Of a stretch of 41,135 nucleotides of DNA, positions 31,166-40,437 are shown one piece after another. Where the stretch lies: positions 1-41,135 of the forward strand of contig CAYNMM010000069.1 in assembly GCA_964398355.1 (NCBI GenBank), in the 5' to 3' direction. Every line of letters begins with the position of its first letter. The first letter of the stretch is position 1. Both the position numbers and the translations under genes were made by a program. The notes under the pieces were generated by a model. That model ran no database searches, was not told where the DNA came from, and worked only from the letters and a program-made list of their open reading frames with translations. Origin of the DNA: WFZT01 sp964398355 (GTDB lineage: Bacteria > Hydrothermota > Hydrothermia > B15-G9 > WFZT01).

Positions 31166-34100
31166 ATGAAATATGCAATTAATGTAAGAAATAAAAAATT
31201 GAAAGAACAATTTGAAGAGGGGATACACAAAATCTTTCCCAACATTGAATGTTCCTCACCCGAGGAGATAATCGAGAGGAATAGCCCTGGTGTAATAGTA
31301 ATTGATGAGCTGGAGTTTCAAGATCTAATCAAAACGAGAAATTTTAAAGTGAACTTAGAAAACAGAAATTACTTACTTGTTGTTGTAACCCAAGGAAAAC
31401 TCAAAACCTTTGAATATGTGGATCTTGTAACAGATACTTTAGACAAAAGAGTAATTGAGTCTTTACAGAAGAAACTTCAGGAAAAGATGAGACAATTAAC
31501 TATTAAAAAGATAAAAGAAATACCAGAAAGATTGTTAAAAATTTATGAGGAACTGGGCTGTGGTTTGATAATCGTCGACAGAAAATTAAAAATAGTCTTT
31601 GCCAATAAAAAAGCCCTGAATCTCTTCAAAGAAAGATTTAGCGAAAATGAATTGCTGAATATGAACTTTGAAAGAATTCTTGAACTATTTACCGATTCTT
31701 TCACTCGAAACAGCATCAAGAAGGCGATAAAGAATGCTGTTGAGCTAAATGTAGATGTTGAGCTGAAACTTTCGGATAGGCTGACGAAAAATCTACATTT
31801 ATCAATTCTTCCCCGCAGGACATCAGATGGGAGTAATTACGGGGCATTTATTTCCCTTGAAGAACTCACCAATGGAGAGGTTTCAAGGAAACTATGGGAA
31901 AGGACAAACAGTCTGATAGAGAGACTCGAGAAAATTATTCCTGAAATAGGAGAAAACTTTTTTGAAAGTATAGGTGAAATTCTCAAAAATTTCGCCAGCA
32001 TCAATAAACTAAAAACTTTACTATTCATTCCAGTAATATTTAGAAAATTAGAAGAATATTCTGAGGATACACCGATAATATTTGTGTACAAGAACAAACA
32101 CGGAAAATATGGATACAGGGTAACCTATGACCAGGAAATTTATGATGAGATCATTTCATTATTTAATGCTCATAGCTACAAAGTTTCTAAATTTTTTGAG
32201 ATATACAAAAGGCCAGAAGATATTGAAGACTTCAAGGAGGCACCAATAAGTTTGAATCACCAGCTTATCTGTAATGGGAAAGCCATAGGCTTGCTGCTCA
32301 TGGACAAGGATACACCTCCACTGAGAGAAGAAAAATTTTTTATAAAATGGTTTGAAAAGGAACTTGCATTGTTAATGATAAAAGCTATCGTTGAATCTCC
32401 TTCAAAACTTGTAAATTTCATTGAAAGTTTAATCGGTACATCTCAAAAAATAGCAATAGTGATAGTGAACAACGAAGGTACCATTTTAAGAGCTAATAAA
32501 AAATTTTATGACCTGTTTAATGTCCCTGATAACTTCCAACTTGAGGGGCTTCATATATCCGATATGCCCTGGCTCAGGACTCATCATGAAATTGTGGAAA
32601 AAATTTCTGAACATATAGGTAAGAGAAAACCCTTTAATAAAAAAAGATGGATCTCTGTGTCTGAAAGTGACGAAAGATTTCTGGAAATATCTGGCTTCCC
32701 TATAAAAACAGAGCTAATTTTAACCAATAGAAATTACTATGTCTGGACTTTTGAGGATTTAACAGAAAAAAAACTTGGAGAAATCAGAAGGGACTTTGTT
32801 CAAACGGTCTTAAAACGAAAAATGCAGATCTATGAGGAGATCAGTTCTCTACTAAGAGGTGGGAGATATGATAAGTACCCTGAGTTTTTGATCAGAGCGC
32901 CAGAAATTGTCTGTAAAAATTTATCCTTAATCTCCGAGGGAAGTGTTTTCTTCATAAAAAATTTTTCTATACAGGAAAGACAGAGTAAACCTTGCACTGT
33001 TTGTGGAAGTGTGAAGGATGCTATTAGCGACAATGATATCTGCTATCTTGTAAGTGAAGTGGAAAGAATTCGCTTAAATAAGGGGATATTTAATGAGCCT
33101 TCGATAATCAGTGCTAAAAATTTAAAGCTAAACAAAGTTTTAGAAGCGAGGGGATTTGATAAAATTCTTGTGATCCCGATTTCTCTGCAAGAAATCATTC
33201 CACCAATTGGTTATATCCTGTTATTTAGTAAAAAAAGAAGTGTATTCTGGAGGATACTCAACAGATTACCTGAGATGATGCCTCTGAGCAGTGCACAATT
33301 TGAAGAAGTTGATCTCTTCATTCAATTTGCTGAAAAGGTATCAACCTATCTTCAGATAGTGAGGAAAGAAGCTGAGATGATTGAGAGGGAAAAATTTGCT
33401 GAAGAAATTTATGACCATGTGGAAGATATTGTACTTATTGAATCTTTCGATGGCATAATTGAATTCGCAAACAGGAAGGCAGAGAATTTCTATGGTTACT
33501 CTCGCAATGAGCTGATCGGAAAGTCTGTTGACATACTTATTCCAGCGAATATGTTGAATTTGAAAGATAAAATTCGGAAGGAGCTAAAGGAAAAAGGTGA
33601 ATACTCTATAATCGCACCCAATAAGGATTTCCAGGGGCAAATAAAATGGCTGAATTTTGATTTTAGAGTCGTAAAATTCGGCGGAGTGGATAAAGTTCTT
33701 GTCGTGGCACATGATATAACAGAATTGAGAGAGCACCTAAGGACTCTTAATGATATGCTCGTGGGTACCATTTCTGCCCTTTTTAATATCCTGGAGAATA
33801 GATCATCGGCTCTAAAAAAACATAGTATAAACGTAGCCTTTCTTTCCGGAGAAATTGCAAGAAAATTGAGAAATCAGAAGGAATTTACCACGGAAAGAAA
33901 AATAATGTGCCTTACCATGGCCGGTCTCTTGCACGATATAGGGAAAATTACAATACCGACATCAATTCTTGCACAACCTAAAGAGGAATTAATAAAGAAA
34001 CCCCATAATTACAGGCTTTACATGTCTCATCCACAAACTGGTGCAAATATTGTAAAAGGTATTCCTCTCCCCTGTAGAGAGGCTATCTCTAAATGGATCG

Positions 34101-34450
34101 AACAGCATCACGAGAAACTTGATGGTACCGGTTTTCCAATGGGTAAGAAAATAAAACCAGAAGAGATTACACTCGGAGCACGAATTATAGCGGTTGCAAA
34201 CGAGTTTGAAAATGAAGTAATTTCTAAACCTATGCACAAGGCAAGACCACCGGAAGAAGTGCTTGATAGATTCATGAGCTCCAATGAGTTTGATAAAACG
34301 GTGGTAAAGGCACTTATTGAGTTGTACAATGAGGGTATTGTGGATAAACTGGTTGAAAAAGACGAGGAAGCTGATAAAAAGATTAAAGAAATATTTGATT
34401 TCCTGACAGGTATCTATGGTGAGAGGCAGAACGTGGAAAAATATAGATAA
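31166..34450 (+). CDS. PAS/GAF sensor protein with C-terminal HD-GYP domain
   Basis: A 1094-residue soluble signalling protein with no membrane helix. The first ~100 residues look like a degenerate receiver-type domain. PAS-like units follow at about 122-230 (GCGLIIVDRKLKIVFANKKA), 425-535 (IAIVIVNNEGTILRANKKF) and 748-860 (IVLIESFDGIIEFANRKAENFYGYS), with GAF-like stretches between them; one holds a cysteine cluster (CTVCGS, then DIC about 12 residues on). The HD-GYP domain (about 865-1085) has LLHDIGK with H923-D924 and EQHHEKLDGTGFP with H981-H982-E983, the expected metal ligands of c-di-GMP phosphodiesterases. GYP itself reads GFP. The end overlaps the RNase HIII start by 35 bases. Confidence 0.85.
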   Translation: MKYAINVRNKKLKEQFEEGIHKIFPNIECSSPEEIIERNSPGVIVIDELEFQDLIKTRNFKVNLENRNYLLVVVTQGKLKTFEYVDLVTDTLDKRVIESLQKKLQEKMRQLTIKKIKEIPERLLKIYEELGCGLIIVDRKLKIVFANKKALNLFKERFSENELLNMNFERILELFTDSFTRNSIKKAIKNAVELNVDVELKLSDRLTKNLHLSILPRRTSDGSNYGAFISLEELTNGEVSRKLWERTNSLIERLEKIIPEIGENFFESIGEILKNFASINKLKTLLFIPVIFRKLEEYSEDTPIIFVYKNKHGKYGYRVTYDQEIYDEIISLFNAHSYKVSKFFEIYKRPEDIEDFKEAPISLNHQLICNGKAIGLLLMDKDTPPLREEKFFIKWFEKELALLMIKAIVESPSKLVNFIESLIGTSQKIAIVIVNNEGTILRANKKFYDLFNVPDNFQLEGLHISDMPWLRTHHEIVEKISEHIGKRKPFNKKRWISVSESDERFLEISGFPIKTELILTNRNYYVWTFEDLTEKKLGEIRRDFVQTVLKRKMQIYEEISSLLRGGRYDKYPEFLIRAPEIVCKNLSLISEGSVFFIKNFSIQERQSKPCTVCGSVKDAISDNDICYLVSEVERIRLNKGIFNEPSIISAKNLKLNKVLEARGFDKILVIPISLQEIIPPIGYILLFSKKRSVFWRILNRLPEMMPLSSAQFEEVDLFIQFAEKVSTYLQIVRKEAEMIEREKFAEEIYDHVEDIVLIESFDGIIEFANRKAENFYGYSRNELIGKSVDILIPANMLNLKDKIRKELKEKGEYSIIAPNKDFQGQIKWLNFDFRVVKFGGVDKVLVVAHDITELREHLRTLNDMLVGTISALFNILENRSSALKKHSINVAFLSGEIARKLRNQKEFTTERKIMCLTMAGLLHDIGKITIPTSILAQPKEELIKKPHNYRLYMSHPQTGANIVKGIPLPCREAISKWIEQHHEKLDGTGFPMGKKIKPEEITLGARIIAVANEFENEVISKPMHKARPPEEVLDRFMSSNEFDKTVVKALIELYNEGIVDKLVEKDEEADKKIKEIFDFLTGIYGERQNVEKYR

Positions 34451-35369
34451 GTTAAAGGCAAATGAAATAAAGAATTTCCTGGTAAAAATGGGGGCACAGG
34501 AAATTGAAACCAAACAAAATTTCGAAATCTGGCGACTCAGAATTAAAAATTGTTACATCACCTACTACTCGAGTGGGACAATGTATGCAACTCCTTCTGA
34601 AGACCCTGAAGTAGAAAATATTATTGAGCAGATCGGAGAAATTGTTGGACATATATACGCTCCTCCAACAAAAGAGTGGTGTGTAGGACTTGATGAAACC
34701 GGTAAAGGAGAGATATTCGGCTATCTTCATGTCGTTGGTGTCGTTTTTCACAAAAACATGTTCCACAGGATTGAAAAAATTGTCGGAAATAGTGATACCA
34801 AAAAGAAACATGGGTTCGAGTACTGGCAGCAGCTTTTTAAGGAGTTGAAAACCTTGATGGGTAAAAATTTCTTTTACCTCGAAGAGAGAGTGAGTCCTGA
34901 AGACATCGATGAGTTTAACCTGAACGAATTATTGAATATCACCTACATCAGAGTGCTAAGAAGATTAATCGAAGAGAGTCAGATTTCCCCCACGAATATG
35001 AGGATTATTATTGATGATTATGGAGTTTCAGAAGAGCTTTTGCACCTTTTAAATGATTTAAAAAATCAGGGAGCGGAGATTGTAGTATCAACAAAATCCG
35101 AGGACAGGTACCTTGAGACAAGACTGGCTGCTATCATCGCCAAATGGTCACAAATAAAAGTTCTTGAAAAATTAAAAAGGGAATTCAAGATTGGAGATGT
35201 TGAAATAGGTAGTGGGAATGCGAATGAAGAAAATACTATAAAGTGGTTACAAGAATGGCATAAAACAGGAAAACCATGGCCGTGGTTTGTTAGGAAATCA
35301 TTTAAAACAGTATATAAAATAGACGAGAAACTTAGTAAAAAGAAAAAATCTCATATATTTCAGAAGTGA
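34416..35369 (+). CDS. rnhC: ribonuclease HIII
   Basis: Degrades RNA in RNA/DNA hybrids. It has 317 residues with a TBP-like N-terminal substrate domain (about 14-70, including YITYYSSGTMYAT) and an RNase HII-type fold. The first catalytic pair is D93-E94 in VGLDETGKGEIFG, the third acid is in IIIDDYG (D200/D201), and a later block reads SEDRYLETRLAAIIAKW. The C-terminal PWPWFVRKSFKT is also family-like. ATG 34416 lies inside the HD-GYP gene with a weak ribosome site; GTG 34419 is an alternative. RNase HIII in place of or beside HII is common in some thermophiles and Firmicutes. Confidence 0.85.
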   Translation: MVRGRTWKNIDKLKANEIKNFLVKMGAQEIETKQNFEIWRLRIKNCYITYYSSGTMYATPSEDPEVENIIEQIGEIVGHIYAPPTKEWCVGLDETGKGEIFGYLHVVGVVFHKNMFHRIEKIVGNSDTKKKHGFEYWQQLFKELKTLMGKNFFYLEERVSPEDIDEFNLNELLNITYIRVLRRLIEESQISPTNMRIIIDDYGVSEELLHLLNDLKNQGAEIVVSTKSEDRYLETRLAAIIAKWSQIKVLEKLKREFKIGDVEIGSGNANEENTIKWLQEWHKTGKPWPWFVRKSFKTVYKIDEKLSKKKKSHIFQK

Positions 35370-35379
35370 GGAGACAGGT

Positions 35380-36210
35380 ATGAAAATTCTTGGAATATCC
35401 GTGAGTGCAAGAAAATTTGGGAACTCTGATTTGCTTGTAAAAGAGGCTCTTCTCGGCGCAAAAGAAGCAGGAGCCGAAGTAGAGTTTATAAGACTAACGG
35501 ATTATAAAATTTTACCCTGCGAAGGTTGTATAAATTGTGTGATTAAAAGGAGTGAATGCATCTTTCGGAACAAAGACGATTCCATGGAGTTATACAGGAA
35601 ATTGACTGAATTTGACGGCCTCATTCTTGGTTCTCCTACCTATATTCTTGGTACCCCAGGGATTTTAAAAATGTGGCTTGATCGTGGTATGGCTTATATG
35701 TACGGAGTAGGGAGGCCAAACAGTGGGAAACCTGCTGTTGCCATAGGTATTGCCGGTGTAAAAGGATGGGAAGCTTTCACACTCCCTCAGATGGCCGTTT
35801 TCTTACTCTCACTGGGATATAAAATTGTGGATCAATTCATCGCATACGCCCAAGGACCCGGGGAAGTGCTTTTTGATAACGCAATCATAAGAAGAGCTCA
35901 CAAAGCGGGGGAACTGGTTGTCTCTCGAAAAGAGGCAAACACTGACGCAGGAGTCTGCCCCTCATGTAAACAGAATATGTTCAGATTTGTTGGAGAAAAC
36001 ACTATCGAATGTGCTATTTGTGGAAGTAAAGGGAAAATAGAATCACGGAATGGTAAAACGACGATAAACTGGTTTTATATTGAACACAGGTGGCATGACA
36101 AAGAGGTGACAGAACATTTTGAGGGAAAAATTTTGCCATCAGTGCCAAGATTTATGAAAAATAGACATAGAATAAAAGAATTAAGGAAAAGGTATCTGGA
36201 CAGTATTTGA
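35380..36210 (+). CDS. iron-sulfur flavoprotein (Isf-like) with C-terminal zinc ribbon
   Basis: A 276-residue flavodoxin-fold oxidoreductase predicted to bind FMN and a [4Fe-4S] cluster. It starts ILGISVSARKFGNSDLL, the NADPH-dependent FMN reductase-like phosphate loop. The compact cluster motif is C47-x2-C50-x2-C53-x6-C60. GSPTYILGTPGILKMWLDR is the second flavin block. After the flavodoxin domain comes a rubredoxin- or zinc-ribbon-like knuckle pair, C193-x2-C196 and C211-x2-C214, then a basic tail. Isf proteins move electrons from ferredoxin to O2 or peroxide in anaerobes. Ribosome site GAGGAGA; 10-base gap after rnhC. Confidence 0.87.
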   Translation: MKILGISVSARKFGNSDLLVKEALLGAKEAGAEVEFIRLTDYKILPCEGCINCVIKRSECIFRNKDDSMELYRKLTEFDGLILGSPTYILGTPGILKMWLDRGMAYMYGVGRPNSGKPAVAIGIAGVKGWEAFTLPQMAVFLLSLGYKIVDQFIAYAQGPGEVLFDNAIIRRAHKAGELVVSRKEANTDAGVCPSCKQNMFRFVGENTIECAICGSKGKIESRNGKTTINWFYIEHRWHDKEVTEHFEGKILPSVPRFMKNRHRIKELRKRYLDSI

Positions 36211-36236
36211 TTTAATTTACCAGGGTGGTTTATATT
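36207..36236 (+). promoter_or_regulatory. candidate promoter of the lipoprotein gene
   Basis: -35 TTGATT (36207-36212, overlapping the previous stop) and -10 TATATT (36231-36236) at 18 bases. The start near 36243 leaves a 22-base leader with GGAGGT. Confidence 0.4.
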
Positions 36237-36264
36237 TGACAAAAACATTTGGAGGTAATTTTTC

Positions 36265-37053
36265 ATGAAGAAGTTTAGTATTGTCCTTCTCGCCCTGACT
36301 ATAACGATGGGAGTTTCCTGCCAGAAAAAGAAAGCTGAAACCTCATCTGCTAAAGAGGGGAAAATATATCCATTTAAACAGGCTACAATTGTGAGTAAAT
36401 CAGAAGTACACCCAGGGATGTCAGTCGAACAGGATATTTATATTGATAAATACGGCAAAAGAGAAGCAAGATATACCATAACTCGCATGGTATACAATGG
36501 TCAAAAAATAGAAACGAGATCTCTTTCAATGGTAACACCTGAATATATTTACAGCATTGATTTTCAATCCAAGAAGGGGACAAAAATTCCCAACAATCCT
36601 GATAAAGTGATCGAAGAAATGAGAAAGATCATTGTTTCAAGCAAACTCGATAAAAATACAAAAGACAACCTTATAGCAAGACTACCACAGGAAAAGGAAG
36701 CTTTGAAAAATTCTGAAGCGACAGGTGTCGTAATTAGAGATTTCATCAAAGATTTAAAACCTGCTGGTAAAGAAAAAATGCTCGGTAATTACGTCTGTAA
36801 TATTTATGAAATACGTGACGATTCGACCGGTGAGCTCCAGGCCAAGCTATACGTGTGGAATGATTTACCCTTTAAATTAGTCGATGCAAAAGGAAAAGTT
36901 ATACAGGAAGTTGTGTCTATTGATACAACTCGTGTGGATACCACAAAATTCTCAATACCAGACAGTGTACAGGTTGAGGATTGGTTAACATCCTTTGAAC
37001 AGTCGATAAAACAGTTTGAAAAACAGGGGGCTGGAAAAGGGAACAAAAAATAA
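36265..37053 (+). CDS. predicted lipoprotein of unknown function
   Basis: A 262-residue exported protein. The signal peptide (residues 1-18) ends in GVSC with lipidation at C19, followed by a lysine-rich and Ser/Thr-rich linker. The mature domain is rich in beta strands (EQDIYIDKYGKREARYTITRM, ETRSLSMVTPEYIYSIDF, GNYVCNIYEIRD, LYVWNDLPFKL). The repeated pattern of strand plus Asp/Lys turns resembles outer-membrane lipoprotein-sorting or DUF4412-like folds, but I cannot assign a family. Ribosome site GGAGGT. It sits between the redox flavoprotein and secA. Confidence 0.75.
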   Translation: MKKFSIVLLALTITMGVSCQKKKAETSSAKEGKIYPFKQATIVSKSEVHPGMSVEQDIYIDKYGKREARYTITRMVYNGQKIETRSLSMVTPEYIYSIDFQSKKGTKIPNNPDKVIEEMRKIIVSSKLDKNTKDNLIARLPQEKEALKNSEATGVVIRDFIKDLKPAGKEKMLGNYVCNIYEIRDDSTGELQAKLYVWNDLPFKLVDAKGKVIQEVVSIDTTRVDTTKFSIPDSVQVEDWLTSFEQSIKQFEKQGAGKGNKK

Positions 37054-37056
37054 CCC

Positions 37057-37085
37057 TTGAACTGTTTGAGTTAACATCATATCTT
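37057..37085 (+). promoter_or_regulatory. weak candidate promoter of secA
   Basis: -35 TTGAAC (37057-37062), 17-base spacer, -10 TATCTT (37080-37085). The start near 37092 gives a 30-base leader with two purine-rich ribosome-like sites (AAGGAGG and AAGGAG). Confidence 0.3.
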
Positions 37086-37122
37086 TCAAAATTAATTTCG
37101 TTGTAAGGAGGCGATAAGGAGT

Positions 37123-40100
37123 ATGTTTAAAACTCTCCTTGAGAAAGTTGTCGGTTCAAGAAATGAACGTGTTATAAAAAAACTCTGGCCAATTGTTGAT
37201 GAGATAAATGAAATTTATAATGGGTATAAGGGCCTAAAAGATGAAGACCTGTTGAAAAAAACCGAAGATTTTGAGCAAAGATTACGTGAAGGTGAAGACC
37301 CTGATGAAATATTACCAGAGGCTTTTGCTCTTGTTAAAGAGGCCTGTCGAAGACTTGTTGGGAAAAGATGGGAAGTCACAGGAGAGGTTATCGAGTGGAA
37401 TATGATTCCATTCGATGTTCAGCTGATAGGTGCCATCGTTTTACATCAGGGTAAAATAGCTGAGATGGCTACAGGTGAAGGGAAAACTCTTGTTGCAACA
37501 ATGCCCCTTTATCTCAATGCACTAATTGGAAGAACAAAAGAAAAACCTGTCGGGGTACATCTTGTTACAGTAAATGACTATCTTGCCCGAAGAGACCGCG
37601 AATGGATGGGACCCGTTTACGAGTCACTCGGACTAAGTGTAGGCGTAATTCAGGCTGGTATGACACCTGAACAAAGAAAACCTGAATATGAAAAAGATAT
37701 AACTTATGGGACAAATAACGAATTTGGATTCGATTACCTCCGTGACAATATGGTGTATCAACCCGAGCATAGGGTGCAGAGAGGACATTTTTACGCAATT
37801 ATAGATGAAGTTGACTCTATCCTGATAGATGAAGCCAGGACACCCTTAATTATATCCGGTCCGGTAGAACATTCTTCCGTTGATCAGTATAAAGACGTAA
37901 AACCTATTGTCGCAGATATTGTGAGAAAACAAACCTTGATTGTTACAAGACTTCTATCAGAAGCTGAAAGACTACTCAGAGAAGGAAAGGAGAAAGAAGC
38001 CGCTTTAAAAATTCTCATTGCCAAAAGAGGAGCTCCAAAATCCAAAAAATTGTTTAAGCTGCTCCAGGAACCAGGTTTGATGAAGCTCGTAGACAAAACC
38101 GAACTCGAACTAATGAAAGACAAGAAAATTAAGGAATACGAAGAAGAACTCTATTATGTGGTGGATGAAAAATCTAACAGCGTTGATGTCACAGAAAAAG
38201 GCAGGAATGAAATTCAGAAAAAGAGAAAGGACCTTTTCACATTACCAGATCTTTCAACTGAGATCGCTGAAATCGACAAAAGAACTGATCTAAATGCACG
38301 TGAAAAGTTCTATGAGAAGGAAAGAATTTATAGAGAATATGCCCAGAAAACTGACCAAATTCATGCTATTAACCAGTTACTTAAGGCATACACACTTTTT
38401 GAGAAGGATGTAGATTACGTTGTAATGGATGGCAAGGTAATTATTGTCGATGAATTTACAGGACGGTTAATGCATGGTAGAAGATGGTCAGACGGGTTGC
38501 ACGAGGCCGTTGAGGCAAAAGAAGGCGTAAAAATTCAGGCAGAGACTCAGACCCTGGCAACAATTACCATTCAGAATTATTTCAGGATGTATGAAAAACT
38601 CGCAGGTATGACTGGAACCGCAGCCACAGAAGCTGCGGAATTCTGGGAAATTTACAAACTCGACGTTGTTTCAATACCAACCAATAAGCCGGTCAGGCGC
38701 GTGGACTTTCCTGATATTATCTTTAAAACCAAAAAAGAAAAGTACGAGGCAGTAATCAATGAAATCGTAAAATGGCACGAGAAGGGACGCCCAATCCTGG
38801 TTGGCACAACTTCTGTGGAGGTTTCTGAGCTTCTTTCAAGACTCCTTCAGAGAAGGAAGATACCACACCAGGTTTTAAATGCAAAACACCATGAAAAAGA
38901 GGCTCATATTGTGGCAAAGGCCGGACAGAAGGGAGCCGTGACAATCGCAACCAACATGGCAGGACGCGGTACAGATATCAAACTCGGCCCTGGCGTCGTG
39001 AAAGCCTATGATCTCGTGCATAAAGAAAGAATAAAGAAAATCAAAGAGTATGTTTCAAAGGGAAAATCTGTCCTTGTTATCCCTGAAACAGATGGAGATA
39101 TACCAAATCTCCAGTATCTCTTCGATCAAAATGATATCAAGTATACATACATCAGCATGAGGCCTGACGAGAACAATACTGTTGATTCAATTATTGAGAA
39201 AATTCTTACATCGCTGAAGAGGCCTGGCACTGTTGTCTTAATTTCTGGACTCTACAAATACGATGAAAGATTGAAACAGGGTGACCATGTGGTTATGGAC
39301 TTCCCACAGCCTGAGTGCGCGATAAACACTAAGAATCCCCAACCTGGCGTTACATGCCCTATGGATCCTAAAAAATGTATCGAAGAAGGGGTACCATGTG
39401 GACTTTACGTAATAGGTACAGAGAGACACGAATCAAGGAGAATCGATAATCAGCTAAGAGGAAGGTCAGGAAGACAGGGAGATCCAGGGGCTTCGAGATT
39501 TTTCCTATCACTTGAAGATGATCTGTTGAGACTTTTTGGCTCCGATAAGGTAATGGATTTAATGGAAAAGTGGGGAAAATCTGATGAAGGTCCTATCGAA
39601 TCCAAATTGGTTACAAAAGCTCTTGAAAGTGCCCAGAAAAGAGTTGAAATGCAGAACTTTGAAATAAGAAAGAGACTTCTTGAATTTGATGATGTGATGA
39701 ATCAACAAAGAGAAGTGGTCTATGGACTTAGAAACCGTATCCTCGATGGAGAGAATATTAAATCAAAAATCCTTGATGAGTTCGTCGTTGATATCGTGGA
39801 AGAAAAAATTGAGCAATACTTGACCGGTGATTCTCCGGATGAATGGGATCTTGATGGTTTTAAAGAAGAATTAAGATTTCTCTTTCTTTACGACTTTTCA
39901 GAAATAGAAAAATTTGAGACGAAAGACGAGATAAAGGAATTCATTCTAACTCAGGTGAGAAAACTCTACGAGGAAAGAGAAGAGGCATTTGGCGACGAGA
40001 GAATGCGAGAAATTGAGAGAATAGTCTTATTGACAACCCTGGATACGGCATGGAGGGAACATCTTTATTCACTTGATATGTTGAAAGAAGGTATTTTTCT

Positions 40101-40383
40101 CAGAGCCTATGGCCAAAAAGATCCTGTGGTGGAATATAAGCAGGAAAGTTTCCGGATGTTCGAAGAAATGCTTCTTAGAATCAGGAATGAAACCGTTATG
40201 AAAATTTTCCGTATTGAAGTTCCCAAAATGCCCAAGAGATACAGGGAAAGAAATATCACGATTACAAGACCTGTAGTACACTCAGGAGCAACGGTTACAC
40301 CGGTCCAAAAAGTAGAAAAACAGGAAACACAAAAGAAATCGCGCAGGAGGTCACGGGGTAGAAGGAGAAAATCAAAACATTGA
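37123..40383 (+). CDS. secA: preprotein translocase ATPase SecA, with an insertion in the second ATPase domain
   Basis: Motor ATPase of the Sec pathway. Walker A MATGEGKT (115-122), DEVDSILIDEARTP (228-241), the TNMAGRGTDIKLG motif (about 608-620) and TERHESRRIDNQLRGRSGRQGDPG (from about 766). At 1086 residues it is longer than the usual ~900. One addition is at about 262-350 (basic, helical). A second, of about 130 residues (about 625-757), splits the second nucleotide-binding domain and contains a Rossmann-like stretch and four cysteines near its end (PECA, VTCP, KKCI, VPCG). The C-terminal zinc-binding SEC-C motif is absent and is replaced by a basic Arg/Lys tail. Ribosome site AAGGAG before ATG 37123. 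Confidence 0.95.
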   Translation: MFKTLLEKVVGSRNERVIKKLWPIVDEINEIYNGYKGLKDEDLLKKTEDFEQRLREGEDPDEILPEAFALVKEACRRLVGKRWEVTGEVIEWNMIPFDVQLIGAIVLHQGKIAEMATGEGKTLVATMPLYLNALIGRTKEKPVGVHLVTVNDYLARRDREWMGPVYESLGLSVGVIQAGMTPEQRKPEYEKDITYGTNNEFGFDYLRDNMVYQPEHRVQRGHFYAIIDEVDSILIDEARTPLIISGPVEHSSVDQYKDVKPIVADIVRKQTLIVTRLLSEAERLLREGKEKEAALKILIAKRGAPKSKKLFKLLQEPGLMKLVDKTELELMKDKKIKEYEEELYYVVDEKSNSVDVTEKGRNEIQKKRKDLFTLPDLSTEIAEIDKRTDLNAREKFYEKERIYREYAQKTDQIHAINQLLKAYTLFEKDVDYVVMDGKVIIVDEFTGRLMHGRRWSDGLHEAVEAKEGVKIQAETQTLATITIQNYFRMYEKLAGMTGTAATEAAEFWEIYKLDVVSIPTNKPVRRVDFPDIIFKTKKEKYEAVINEIVKWHEKGRPILVGTTSVEVSELLSRLLQRRKIPHQVLNAKHHEKEAHIVAKAGQKGAVTIATNMAGRGTDIKLGPGVVKAYDLVHKERIKKIKEYVSKGKSVLVIPETDGDIPNLQYLFDQNDIKYTYISMRPDENNTVDSIIEKILTSLKRPGTVVLISGLYKYDERLKQGDHVVMDFPQPECAINTKNPQPGVTCPMDPKKCIEEGVPCGLYVIGTERHESRRIDNQLRGRSGRQGDPGASRFFLSLEDDLLRLFGSDKVMDLMEKWGKSDEGPIESKLVTKALESAQKRVEMQNFEIRKRLLEFDDVMNQQREVVYGLRNRILDGENIKSKILDEFVVDIVEEKIEQYLTGDSPDEWDLDGFKEELRFLFLYDFSEIEKFETKDEIKEFILTQVRKLYEEREEAFGDERMREIERIVLLTTLDTAWREHLYSLDMLKEGIFLRAYGQKDPVVEYKQESFRMFEEMLLRIRNETVMKIFRIEVPKMPKRYRERNITITRPVVHSGATVTPVQKVEKQETQKKSRRRSRGRRRKSKH

Positions 40384-40437
40384 CCTCCAGCTTTTGTTGT
40401 GAAATAATAAGCCAATTAAAGTTGGGAGGATTGTCTC

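Noticed and set aside
34452..34811. 119-codon minus-strand frame opposite rnhC
   Set aside because: Shadow frame with no start signal and Phe/Ser-rich composition; the opposite strand is a clear RNase HIII.
36236..36241. TTGACA as a -35 for the lipoprotein gene
   Set aside because: A -10 at the right distance would overlap the start codon region (TTTTTC); the upstream TTGATT/TATATT pair fits better.
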